Source: Glaciimonas soli
GTDB taxonomy: Bacteria; Pseudomonadota; Gammaproteobacteria; Burkholderiales; Burkholderiaceae_D
Reading direction: 5' to 3'
Assembly (NCBI RefSeq): GCF_009497155.1
Contig: NZ_WINI01000011.1
Span: 1 to 47,653 of the forward strand
DNA: 47,653 nucleotides
Below the pieces are notes generated by a model. That model ran no database searches, was not told the origin of the DNA, and worked only from the letters and a program-made list of their open reading frames with translations. Positions 37,779 through 46,654 of the stretch are shown in pieces (positions within the stretch are counted from its first letter, which is position 1; every line of letters begins with the position of its first letter). Position numbers and translations under genes: made by a program.

Positions 37779-40520
37779 CTAGAGTGTGAAATTCAACCCT
37801 GCCAGGAAGGTGCGCCCGTAGAACTCGCGCTGGATTGGACGATCGGGTGTTCCTTCATAAAATTTCAGCGGTGTATTCGATATATTTTTGGCTGAAAAAT
37901 AGATCGAATAATTACTATTTACTATGTACGTACTACCGAAATCGAACTGCAGACGGGAATCCGCAAACGTATCCGGTGTCGTCGCATTGGCGCCAATCGC
38001 CCACAGACTTGATGACACGTAGTTTGCTCCGAGACGTAATTGCAGTGAGTCGCGTTCATAAAATACTTCGAAGTTGGCATTGTTTCGCGATGTAGAAGGC
38101 AGCATCGACGTTATGCCGGGATGAATTGTCGTTCCTGAATTATTGTAAGTATAGTTTGCGTTGATGCCAAAACCTGACCAGAAATCGGGCAAGCCTTTGA
38201 ATTTTTCCACGCAGTTAACTTCAATACCTCGGGCAAAGCCAGAGTCGGTATTGACCCAGGATGAGACCGCCGTTACGCCGGACAAGCCCGGATATTGTGT
38301 ATTACCGTCCTGGAAAACTTCATTGTAGTTAGTCGCAACGATATAGTTTTTGATCTGCTTGTCAAATACGCCAAATGACAATATCCCTGCGTGCGGCAAA
38401 TACTTTTCAAACGACAGATCAAACGAATTTGCGGTAGTTGGCTTCAAATTCGGATTGCCTGTCGAAATAGTATTGTCCGAGTCGCTGACTACAACCGATG
38501 GGTTAATCTGCTGAAAACCTGGCCGCGCAATCGAGGTAGAAAATGTTGCCCGTAGCAGCGTATCCTTATCCAGTTCATATCGCGCCTGTGCGCTTGGAAA
38601 AAAATTGGTGTAATTACGGCTAGTCGTAACGGGAGTATAGACATCGTTGCCTGCCGCATCGGTTTCGTCAATATTGGCTTCGTATTTGGCATTGGTATTT
38701 TCTACTCGAAGACCAGCGATCACGCCTAGCGGACCTTGCTTCATCTGGTACTGCCAATACGCCGCATTGACATTTTCAGTGCCATGTTGATGCGCCTGCT
38801 CCGCTTGCTGTATATCGCTGGCCAGGGTCGTTTGGTAAGAAGACAGCAGACTATTCACAGTGCCGGTCTGAACCAGCGGCTGGATATTGTACAGCCCGTT
38901 ATACATACTGGTATTGCCGCCCGGCGCAACGCTGGCCAATGGGATTTTTGGAATGCCTGGATAACTGTAAGATGGATTGTCGGAATCGCGTGTTCTGAAG
39001 CGTGTGTCTAATCCGAATTTAATGTTTTCCTGATCAAAAGAACCCCAGCTTACCGGCATTTTTAAGTTTGTGGCGAATGACCATTCCTGATCGGTGGTGA
39101 GCTGGGTTTGGTTAGAATAGGAGCCCAGCACATAATTGGACGGATTTAAATAATTGGCGCCATTTACGCTAAATACAGGCACATTACCCGGCCCCGTATC
39201 ATCGTAGGTAACGGATCCTGTCTTAGAGCCGTAATTGAATTTTGCAACATTATCGTACAGCTGATTGTATGTTCCTTTGGTATAGCCTAAGCGATAATCG
39301 AGTACATCACCATCGAATTTATTTTGTCCACCAACCATGAATACCTGGTCGTCGATTTTTTCTTTTTCAGATGTCACATCCGCCTGAAACGCTTTTTTGC
39401 CGGTAGCGGTATCGGTGATGGAACCATTGGGGTTCACAACTGGATTGCCATCCAGATTAATCACTAAATGGTTGTTTTCTTTTGACTCTGTGTAACCGGA
39501 GTCAAATCCCCGAATGTAATAACTGTTATTGGCATCGGGTTGATATCCCAGATCAAGACCTACCCCATGACGTTCACGATGATATTGGTAACGGCGCATG
39601 TCAATGTCAGGCAATGCCTTGGCCGGTGCAATACCATCATCAATATAAGCATTTTCTACGTCATCAATACCGCGTCTATCCTCATAATAAGCACCGGTAA
39701 ACACGACTGAAAAAGGATGGTCCGAATAACTGGAAATGCCACCGGTGTTTTCGCCGGAACCGCCGAATCGAGTACCCATCGACACAGACAGATCAGTAAT
39801 CCCGGTGCCGCGCAAATTTTCATAACCGCTACCAATATGACCTTCAAAAAACGGCTTGCCATCTAGCGGTGCAGTTTTAGGGCTAATTTCGATAGAGCCG
39901 CCCAATGCCTCTGCATCCTGCTCAGGCAAATTAGTCTTGGTCACTGTAATTGAACCGACCAAGCCATTTGGGATGGCGTCCATGGCTACGGCACGACCAC
40001 TGCCCTGCGGAGAGGAAGGATTCGAAGGCGGCAGACGCATACCGGCAAATGTCGTACTGTTCAGGTCGGAATCAAGACCGCGAATATTAATAAAACGCCC
40101 TTCGCCAGTATCGGTTTCCAACGATATTCCTGGCAAGCGCGCCACGGCTTCCGCCACATTCACATCTGGCAATTTGCGGATTTCATCGGCAGTCAGCATG
40201 TTGATGATATTCGGCGCTTTCTCTTGCGCCTTGATCGCGTTGACAACCGTGGCACGTTGTCCCAATACCATCACTTCTTCTATCGCCGCATCAGGTGACG
40301 CAAAAGTTGCTACCGGCGCTGGCGTTGCCGCTGGCGGTGGAACAGATTCCGCGCTGGTTACAGCGTCATTATCTACAGGCAAAATCGGTTGGCTGAATGC
40401 CGTGTTTACGCAAAATGCGCTGCAAATGATCAATATGCTTTTAGCTAACGGCGTGAGCTTGAAACCGAATCCGCCTGACTTATCGACTGTTTGTGTGATG
40501 ATGTTATGGTTGAATTTCAC
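37779..40520 (-). CDS. TonB-dependent receptor (large, carbohydrate/organophosphate type)
   Basis: A 913-residue outer-membrane transporter. A signal sequence ends near NTAFSQP, and a Pro/Ala-rich spacer leads to a TonB-box-like EEVMVLGQR. The plug domain follows (about residues 100-220, with LPDVNVAEAVARLPGISLE and NIRGLDSDLNSTTF), then a long barrel ending TFLAGLNFTL. This is the Caulobacter-type family used for bulky non-siderophore substrates rather than classical iron-siderophore uptake. It starts 47 bases after a NarL-type regulator gene on the same strand. With the neighbouring phosphatase it fits import of an organic phosphate such as phytate, which is inference. Confidence 0.9.
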   Translation of the reverse strand: MKFNHNIITQTVDKSGGFGFKLTPLAKSILIICSAFCVNTAFSQPILPVDNDAVTSAESVPPPAATPAPVATFASPDAAIEEVMVLGQRATVVNAIKAQEKAPNIINMLTADEIRKLPDVNVAEAVARLPGISLETDTGEGRFINIRGLDSDLNSTTFAGMRLPPSNPSSPQGSGRAVAMDAIPNGLVGSITVTKTNLPEQDAEALGGSIEISPKTAPLDGKPFFEGHIGSGYENLRGTGITDLSVSMGTRFGGSGENTGGISSYSDHPFSVVFTGAYYEDRRGIDDVENAYIDDGIAPAKALPDIDMRRYQYHRERHGVGLDLGYQPDANNSYYIRGFDSGYTESKENNHLVINLDGNPVVNPNGSITDTATGKKAFQADVTSEKEKIDDQVFMVGGQNKFDGDVLDYRLGYTKGTYNQLYDNVAKFNYGSKTGSVTYDDTGPGNVPVFSVNGANYLNPSNYVLGSYSNQTQLTTDQEWSFATNLKMPVSWGSFDQENIKFGLDTRFRTRDSDNPSYSYPGIPKIPLASVAPGGNTSMYNGLYNIQPLVQTGTVNSLLSSYQTTLASDIQQAEQAHQHGTENVNAAYWQYQMKQGPLGVIAGLRVENTNAKYEANIDETDAAGNDVYTPVTTSRNYTNFFPSAQARYELDKDTLLRATFSTSIARPGFQQINPSVVVSDSDNTISTGNPNLKPTTANSFDLSFEKYLPHAGILSFGVFDKQIKNYIVATNYNEVFQDGNTQYPGLSGVTAVSSWVNTDSGFARGIEVNCVEKFKGLPDFWSGFGINANYTYNNSGTTIHPGITSMLPSTSRNNANFEVFYERDSLQLRLGANYVSSSLWAIGANATTPDTFADSRLQFDFGSTYIVNSNYSIYFSAKNISNTPLKFYEGTPDRPIQREFYGRTFLAGLNFTL

Positions 40521-40567
40521 GTGAGTACCTTTAATTGTTTATGACAGCTACGACACCTAAAAAAACA

Positions 40568-41200
40568 TTACGAATCCAGTAATAACCCTGACTTGCGAGC
40601 AATCTGTAACGCTTGCGTCCGACAGTTGGCGCCAAAGGCGCGGAATATCCCGGTCACATGCAACTTGACCGTGACCTCGGCCAAATTCATATGCCGTGCA
40701 ATTTGCTTGTTGCTCATTCCCATGGCCATTACCTGCAACACTTCGTTTTGGCGCATAGTCAAAAACGGCTTCACATGACTGGGGGCCATCGTCTTGGATT
40801 CAGCCAATTCCACATGCGGCATCAGCCATTCCCCTGCCATGGCGCGATGCACCAATGCAGCAATTTCATCTGATGATGCAGATTTGGGAATAAACGTATT
40901 CGCGCCTCGCTTCAACGCCAACTTGTGCAACTCGGTCTGCTCATTCCCGGAGATCACGATCAATACAGCACGCGGAAATTTAGTTCTAAATATCGACACC
41001 GCATCGACGCCTTGAATTTTCGGCAATCCCAAATCAATGCAAATCAATCGGACATCCTGCAGATGGTCGGTCATCAATAAACCTTCTTCTGCACTGGATG
41101 CTTTCAGCACCACGGTATCGGTCAAAATTAAACTCAACGTATCGGAGAGCCCTTCGCGATACAGCGGATGGTCTTCAACTATCAGGGTGTAATGCGTCAT
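40568..41200 (-). CDS. NarL/FixJ-family response regulator
   Basis: A 210-residue regulator: receiver domain with acidic VEDH pocket and phosphorylated D56 in CIDLGLPKIQG, then a LuxR-type helix-turn-helix (LTMRQNEVLQVMAMGMSNKQ, about residues 145-205). It is encoded directly before the TonB-dependent receptor and divergently from the hybrid kinase gene, with 200 bases between. The simplest model is that the hybrid kinase controls this regulator, which switches on the receptor gene. Confidence 0.92.
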   Translation of the reverse strand: MTHYTLIVEDHPLYREGLSDTLSLILTDTVVLKASSAEEGLLMTDHLQDVRLICIDLGLPKIQGVDAVSIFRTKFPRAVLIVISGNEQTELHKLALKRGANTFIPKSASSDEIAALVHRAMAGEWLMPHVELAESKTMAPSHVKPFLTMRQNEVLQVMAMGMSNKQIARHMNLAEVTVKLHVTGIFRAFGANCRTQALQIARKSGLLLDS

Positions 41201-41400
41201 GTCGATTCTTTAAAATGCACTTCGCTCAACTATCTGCACTATGCTCAAGCTTGAATGGCCGCCATGGTAAGGCAACCACCCCGGGCTTGAATCTGTACTT
41301 ACGTATAGGTGTGGTTTATTTCACTTTTCATATCTCTGTCATATTTGCATGTTACTTATAGGCAATAAGAACAAGGGCTTTAGCCGCCCAGCCTAATTCC

Positions 41401-43752
41401 ATGCCTTTCTCTAAAAATTTCAGTCTTCATTTCAGCCTCAATCAAAAGATATTGATCTCTGTCGTTTCGGTGACTTTCATCATGTTTTCGATGGTGTCGG
41501 CCTTGACTGCATTCCATGAGCGCAATCGCATGTTTTCTGCGGCGAATGATGATGCGTCCAACGCAGTGAAAGAAAATGCTTCTGTGATTGCCCGCGGACT
41601 ATGGGAATTTGATAAGGCAACGCTTACCGCCGCATTGAAAGGCATGACGCTAACCAGCACGATTGTTCGGGCGGAGGTAGTGGATAACGACAAAGTCGTT
41701 GCTCAATATTCGCGCGACGCTGGCAAAGGCGTCGCCGATCGGGTCTGGTCAGTTGATTTGATGTCGCCGGACGATGAGAAAAAAATCGGCGCTTTACGGA
41801 TTACGCAATCCTACGACGATCTGCGCGATGTCATGACCGATAACATGATTGCAGTGATCATGTCAGAACTGATCAAGATCGGTGTGCTGGCAGCCATCCT
41901 GTTTATCATCATGCATCAGCTACTGACCCGCCATCTCAAATCGATTGCCCATGCCATCGAGTCGAGCAACAATCAGCAACAAAATGCCATCACGCCGATT
42001 GCTCTGGATCGGCGTGACCGTAGCAAAGATGAGCTGGATATCCTGGTGGATGCGATCAATAGATATCGGCAAGAACGCTCGATTGCCGAAGAGGAATTGC
42101 GCCAGGACATTGCGGTACGCATGCGCATCGAGTCGGCATTGCAAGAGAGCGAGGCGTCACTTTCCTATGCTTTGAAAATTGCACGACTAGGTTATTGGGA
42201 ATACTCCATCGAACGTGACGAATTTACTTTCAACGATCAATATTATTCTTTGCATCGTACTGACGCCCATCAAATTGGCGGCTACCACATGTCGCTGTCC
42301 AAATTTGCAGGTCTCCTGTTGCATCCCGAGGATGCCGAATCCGTGCTGCAGATGCTGCAACAAGCCATTAGCACGACCGATAATCGCTATTTGTCGCAAA
42401 TCGAAACACGGATAGTTTGCACCGATAATCAGATCCGCTGGGTATTGATACGGTTTAAGAACGAATGGCATGCCAGTGGAAAAGTATTGAAATTGTTCGG
42501 GGCCAACCAAGATATTACCGACAGAAAAATTGCCGAACAACAGACCGTGCTTCTTGCCAGACTGAGTGCGCAAAAAGAAGCGGCTGAAATCGCCAACCGC
42601 GCTAAGTCGCGTTTCCTGGCCGCAGCCAGTCATGACTTGCGCCAGCCGATACACGCATTGCATCTATTTCTGGGTACCTTGAAAAATTTGGAATTACCCA
42701 TCCAGGCGCAGCGACCATTAGCGAATGTCTTAAGGTGTACCGAGTCTATCGATGAAATGTTTGTCTCTCTGCTAGATGTCGCGAAATTCGATGCCGGACT
42801 AATTGCGCCGCAGATATCCGATTTTCCTGTCATGACCGTTTTGAACCGCATCCGCCATGAATGCGCGCCGCAAGCCAGCTTCAAGGGTGTGCAACTCCAA
42901 GTGGTACCTAGTTCGGCCTGGATAAAAAGCGACCCGTTAATGGTCGAACGCATATTGCGCAATCTGGTGACCAATGCGATCCGCTACACCTCAACCGGTC
43001 GGATACTGGTCGGTTGCCGCAGGCGTGCTGATCATAAACTGGAACTTGCCGTGTATGACACGGGTGTCGGGATCGCACAGGATCAGCAGGAAAAAATCTT
43101 CGACGAATTTTATAAAGCCGACATCGCCGATTTGAATCAGGCGGGCTTGGGACTGGGGTTGTCTATCGTTGATCAGCTAAGCAAACTCCTGTCCGCGCCA
43201 CTGCGGCTTGCGTCTTCGGAAGGCAAAGGTTCGATGTTTTCAGTGACCTTCACACTATCCCAACTCATCAATGTCGACCATTTATCGATACAGCCTTTGA
43301 ACAACCACGTCGATTTCCAGGGATGTACGATTTTACTGATTGATGACGATGCCTTCATCCTGGAAGCAACACGCGGTCTGCTGGAACAATGGGGTTGCAT
43401 CGTGATCATGGCGGAAGATATAAAAACTGCCATACAGCTTTTAATGCAGGCGCCAACATTACCGAATGCGATGATTTGTGATTATCGTTTGCGCGGCAAA
43501 GAAAACGGCGCCGATGCGGTGACACAGATATGGGAAGAATTTAATACCAATATTCCTGCTCTGCTGATCACAGCCGACACCTCTCCGAAACGCATTACAC
43601 AATTGAAATCCACCGGACTACCGGTTTTGCATAAACCGATACGCGATGATGAATTAAAAGAAGCCCTGGCCCGACTACTGTTCCCGCGTGAGGCGAAAAA
43701 TGACGGATCAGAAATCGAACTGTCACTAAATCGTGCAGAAAACGATGATTAA
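41401..43752 (+). CDS. Hybrid sensor histidine kinase with PAS and C-terminal receiver
   Basis: A 783-residue membrane kinase. Transmembrane segments at about 16-38 and 155-180 flank a periplasmic sensor domain. They are followed by a coiled linker, a PAS domain (about 255-375, YALKIARLGYWEYSIERDE), HisKA with FLAAASHDLRQPIHALHLFL (His near 410), an HATPase domain (YDTGVGIAQDQ, GLGLGLSIVDQL) and a receiver (ILLIDDDAF; phosphorylated Asp near 695 in CDYRLRGKENG). The layout is common for Burkholderiales kinases paired with NarL-type regulators. The downstream periplasmic-binding-protein gene overlaps its 3' end, suggesting that the pair senses a ligand together. Confidence 0.92.
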   Translation: MPFSKNFSLHFSLNQKILISVVSVTFIMFSMVSALTAFHERNRMFSAANDDASNAVKENASVIARGLWEFDKATLTAALKGMTLTSTIVRAEVVDNDKVVAQYSRDAGKGVADRVWSVDLMSPDDEKKIGALRITQSYDDLRDVMTDNMIAVIMSELIKIGVLAAILFIIMHQLLTRHLKSIAHAIESSNNQQQNAITPIALDRRDRSKDELDILVDAINRYRQERSIAEEELRQDIAVRMRIESALQESEASLSYALKIARLGYWEYSIERDEFTFNDQYYSLHRTDAHQIGGYHMSLSKFAGLLLHPEDAESVLQMLQQAISTTDNRYLSQIETRIVCTDNQIRWVLIRFKNEWHASGKVLKLFGANQDITDRKIAEQQTVLLARLSAQKEAAEIANRAKSRFLAAASHDLRQPIHALHLFLGTLKNLELPIQAQRPLANVLRCTESIDEMFVSLLDVAKFDAGLIAPQISDFPVMTVLNRIRHECAPQASFKGVQLQVVPSSAWIKSDPLMVERILRNLVTNAIRYTSTGRILVGCRRRADHKLELAVYDTGVGIAQDQQEKIFDEFYKADIADLNQAGLGLGLSIVDQLSKLLSAPLRLASSEGKGSMFSVTFTLSQLINVDHLSIQPLNNHVDFQGCTILLIDDDAFILEATRGLLEQWGCIVIMAEDIKTAIQLLMQAPTLPNAMICDYRLRGKENGADAVTQIWEEFNTNIPALLITADTSPKRITQLKSTGLPVLHKPIRDDELKEALARLLFPREAKNDGSEIELSLNRAENDD

Positions 43753-44659
43753 CAGACTTTACTTGTCGGCACAGCGTTGCTTGTTGCACCTGCTGCTCCT
43801 GCTGCTCAGTGGTAGCGCGTGCTGCCAAACGACAGTGATATACCCCTCCTCAGCTTCGAGTATCGATATCCGCCACAATGATTTGATCGAACTGCTCTCC
43901 ACTTCACTGGAAAAAACCAAGCGCGAGTACGGCGCATACAGCGTCGGCCCATCCAAATTAAAAATGAATGAAGCACGTTCGCTGGTGGAATTAAAACGGG
44001 GGGATTCTGTTACGGTGGTTTGGAGTCCAACCTCAGAAGAGTTGGAAAAGAAATACATTGCTATCCGCATCCCATTGCGCAAAGGATTGTTAGGATTACG
44101 TATCTCGTTAATCGATAAAAAAAAACAAAGCAGCCTGGAACGAGTTAACACCATTACCGACCTCAAAAAACTCAGTCTGGGCATGGGTATAGGCTGGGTG
44201 GATTTAAGTGTGTTGAAAGCCAATGAGATCAATGTTGTCACTGCCCATTATGATGCGCTATTCACCATGACCGCACACGACCGCTTTGATCTTTTTCCGC
44301 GCGGGATTAACGAGGTGTTTAATGAATATGATCAACGCCGCCAGATTTATCCGAATCTGGCAGTGGAGCAAAATTTATTGATTTACTATCCCTGGCCGTA
44401 TTATTTTTTCGTGAATAAAAATAACCCGCAATTGGCCGAGCGAATTCGACTTGGTCTGGAACGCATGATCGATGACGGCACATTTAACCGGATTTTCATG
44501 AAATACAACGGCGAAGCGATACGACGCGCCAACCTCAGTCACCGACACATCATTCAATTGAAAAACCCATTTTTACCCAGGCAAACCCCGACTGATGCCC
44601 GATATTGGCTTTTCCCTTCACTGATAAAGAGCGATGTGATCAAGCAGACACTACATTAG
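43745..44659 (+). CDS. Periplasmic solute-binding-like protein, probable sensor partner of the hybrid kinase
   Basis: About 304 residues with a signal peptide (MINRLYLSAQRCLLHLL... SGSACCQ), then a fold like family-3 solute-binding proteins. No ABC permease or ATPase genes are nearby, so a sensory rather than transport role is likely. The start lies inside the kinase gene (43733 or 43745), giving a short overlap and probable coupling. The last few residues (after LFPSLIKSD) are coded by a stretch whose stop codon lies within a 28-base match to the tautomerase gene. The native end may therefore have been replaced by recombination. Confidence 0.75.
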   Translation: MINRLYLSAQRCLLHLLLLLLSGSACCQTTVIYPSSASSIDIRHNDLIELLSTSLEKTKREYGAYSVGPSKLKMNEARSLVELKRGDSVTVVWSPTSEELEKKYIAIRIPLRKGLLGLRISLIDKKKQSSLERVNTITDLKKLSLGMGIGWVDLSVLKANEINVVTAHYDALFTMTAHDRFDLFPRGINEVFNEYDQRRQIYPNLAVEQNLLIYYPWPYYFFVNKNNPQLAERIRLGLERMIDDGTFNRIFMKYNGEAIRRANLSHRHIIQLKNPFLPRQTPTDARYWLFPSLIKSDVIKQTLH

Positions 44660-44680
44660 ATTGTGGACCGGAATCTGTTG
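44653..44680 (+). pseudogene. Short fragment matching the middle of the tautomerase gene
   Basis: These 28 bases match 27006-27033 in the 4-oxalocrotonate tautomerase gene with one difference, a synonymous G to A. They would encode TLDCGPESV in the same frame. No homology extends to either side. The fragment supplies the TAG that ends the upstream binding-protein gene. Confidence 0.7.
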
Positions 44681-44736
44681 CGCAATACTACGATAACCAA
44701 TGCTGTAGCAGCGTCCCTTCCACATTAGATAAATGT

Positions 44737-45369
44737 TTAGAGTTTGCTTGTGGGATGCTGTGCCAGCGATACGAATTTGTTCGTAGCGGCATCAAGCGCG
44801 TCTATCGAGCCACTCTCGATATCGTAGACCCATCCGTGAAGTGTTAATCCACCTTGAGCGAGAGCCAAGGCTACTGACGGATGTGTGCGGATATTGTTCA
44901 ACTGTGCAATAACGTTCTCGCGAACCATGCCGTTTATGCGGTCCTTCTCGTTCGCATGGTTCTTAGACTCATTAATCATCCGAGCGGCATCGGCATAGTG
45001 CAGCCAGTGTTTGACCGCCGGCATGTGGTCCAGACATGCGCATGTGGCGATTGCCGTCATGGCGCCGCAATCAGAGTGGCCACAAATGACAATATCCGTT
45101 ACCTTCAGTTGGGCCACCGCATATTCAACCGTTGCGCTGACACCGCCTGGTTCAGGACCGAACGATGGCACGATGTTGCCAGCATTGCGAATCACGAACA
45201 GCTCTCCAGGCTCTCTTTGCGTGACAAGCTCCGGCACCATTCGGCTGTCAGAGCAAGAAATGAATAACGCTTTAGGCGTTTGACCAGTCGCTAGCGTCTT
45301 GAATAGCGCTTTGCGTGCTGGAAAGACGTCCTGCTGAAAGCGGAGAAAACCATTGATAATGTCGCGCAT
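44737..45369 (-). CDS. Beta-class carbonic anhydrase
   Basis: A 210-residue beta-carbonic anhydrase that interconverts CO2 and bicarbonate. The zinc ligands and dyad are in [11 protein letters not shown] and [14 protein letters not shown], and the family start is [17 protein letters not shown]. The frame extends upstream to a GTG at 45435 with a Ser/Asn-rich stretch lacking family resemblance, so the ATG at 45369 was chosen. No strong ribosome site is visible for it. It is convergent with the binding-protein gene and separated from it by the tautomerase fragment. Confidence 0.92.
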   Translation of the reverse strand: MRDIINGFLRFQQDVFPARKALFKTLATGQTPKALFISCSDSRMVPELVTQREPGELFVIRNAGNIVPSFGPEPGGVSATVEYAVAQLKVTDIVICGHSDCGAMTAIATCACLDHMPAVKHWLHYADAARMINESKNHANEKDRINGMVRENVIAQLNNIRTHPSVALALAQGGLTLHGWVYDIESGSIDALDAATNKFVSLAQHPTSKL

Positions 45370-45673
45370 ATTGAAATTAGAAGCTGATTCCGGAACGCCA
45401 TTATCGCTTGAATTCCTTGAATTTGCCCGCTGCACCGGCCGAATTACTAGCTGCTACAGAGATAAACATGCGTAGAGGTCTTCTCAAATTTTGCATAGAT
45501 CCATGTTCTCAAGATGACTGAATTGCCCAAAAACCTAGCCGGCCAAGACTCTCTGCAAGTTGCAATCCGGCGCTAGTTCCATCGATTGATAGGGTGTCAT
45601 GGGTCGTTTCATATCAAGTGAGTGACGGCGAAGCAATGATTTTCGGAATGGTAATCACAGTGGATTCGCAGTA
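45370..45673. other. Gene-free stretch between carbonic anhydrase and haemagglutinin remnant
   Basis: No gene or clear hairpin was recognised. It should contain the carbonic anhydrase promoter. Confidence 0.4.
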
Positions 45674-46177
45674 TCAAAAATCAGCTGACGCATTGGCATA
45701 GCTATTCAGATAGCGCATCCCGGTCAAATTGGTGACCTGATCGGAAACCAATTTTTCTTCATAGAAGCCGTCACCCAAACGCTTCTCCGTCGTGGCGGGA
45801 TTGATGCCCAGCAGACCCAGCATGTAATCGCTGGAAATGAAATTGCCGTATTGCGTAAAACGCGGGGCGGTGGCGATCAGATACGGCTGATTCGGTTGCG
45901 GATGGACAGAATACAAACCGTTTGTCGGCAACACGGTGTTGACCAGGCCGGCGCGAGCGCCATCGACCACCCGGGCCACACCCGGCACACTGGTGCTGCC
46001 GCTGCCGTTCACGGCGGTCACGCCATTGATGCCGTTCTGGTTCCCGGTGGGCACACCACTGATGGTGTTGTCGGTCGCCAGTCCCAGTGGCGCGATGCCG
46101 TCGCCCAATCCCAGTGAGGCCGCGCTTGAGGTGTACTGTTGCAGTCTTCTGATGAACTCAAATTTAGGCGCTTCGCC
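45674..46177 (-). pseudogene. Fragment of a filamentous haemagglutinin (two-partner-secretion adhesin)
   Basis: A 168-codon open stretch with no credible start. Its translated middle reads YLIATAPRFTQYGNFISSDY, then LGLLGINPATTEKRLGDGFY and KLVSDQVTNLTG. This is a well-known conserved block in the C-terminal half of FhaB/haemagglutinin-repeat exoproteins of thousands of residues. Both ends are cut: an in-frame stop precedes it at 46178-46180, and a TGA ends it at 45674. No transporter partner gene (FhaC type) is near. It is most likely debris left by insertion or deletion events at the adjoining repeat cluster. Confidence 0.8.
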
Positions 46178-46193
46178 TTATTTCCCAGATTCA

Positions 46194-46353
46194 TTTGTAG
46201 ACAAATTTACCTGACAAGGTTGCTGGATATTGGGTGTAGATGAATTTGCTTTACAGATGCGATAGCTCTCCGAATTTAACAGGATATTTGTACATATTTT
46301 TTGACAAGTGCTCGTGTAAACAAATTTACCGTTAGTTTGTAGACGAATTTACC
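46194..46353 (+). repeat. Cluster of four 18-base direct repeats (transposon-end-like)
   Basis: Copies at 46194-46211, 46233-46250, 46313-46330 and 46336-46353 share TTTGTAGACRAATTTACC, with the second copy the most diverged. All point the same way. Arrays of short same-direction repeats near one end are typical binding sites of large DDE transposases (Mu/Tn7/TniA-like families). No transposase gene is present. A haemagglutinin fragment ends at one side. Confidence 0.65.
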
Positions 46354-46654
46354 GAGGTATACGACCTTGCCGCGTGGGATATCGTGGAGCATGCATCAAT
46401 GCTGGGGATTCCGCCATAAGGCTCAGCCGGCAAGGCTTACGCAGCAAGCATCTTCATGCGGAAGCACTGCTTGTACTCCCTAAGTGTTTGAGTTTCCTAC
46501 TCTTCCACGATATAATCCCAAGCTCACGAGTGCCATAAAATGCCCACAGAAAATGCCTCAGATTTGCTGGAGCAGGACCAAAACGTGTGTTTATGCGAAT
46601 AGCCGTGCGAACTGCTAGCCTTCCTGCTTTTTTTCGATTTTGATTGCACTGCAT
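46354..46654. other. Remainder of scarred junction before the DUF3348 gene
   Basis: GGGATATCGTGGA (about 46376-46388) and TCCACGATATAATCCC (about 46504-46519) form an imperfect inverted pair. Between them a minus-strand frame encodes EYKQCFRMKMLAA followed by a stop (ending about 46439), which could be the first residues of a lost transposase. No complete gene was found. Confidence 0.35.

Noticed and set aside
39856-40524. 222-codon plus-strand frame opposite the TonB-dependent receptor start
   Set aside because: It lies entirely antisense to a well-supported signal-peptide/plug region and has no recognisable domain.
42187-42663. 158-codon minus-strand frame opposite the hybrid kinase PAS/HisKA region
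   Set aside because: The kinase motifs are clear and the antisense frame shows none.
46194-46353. CRISPR array
   Set aside because: Only four imperfect 18-base repeats with unequal spacing (about 39, 80 and 23 bases) and no cas genes.
46454-46654. 66-codon minus-strand frame upstream of DUF3348
   Set aside because: No ribosome site and no resemblance. A shorter frame here may be a transposase fragment, but neither is a gene.
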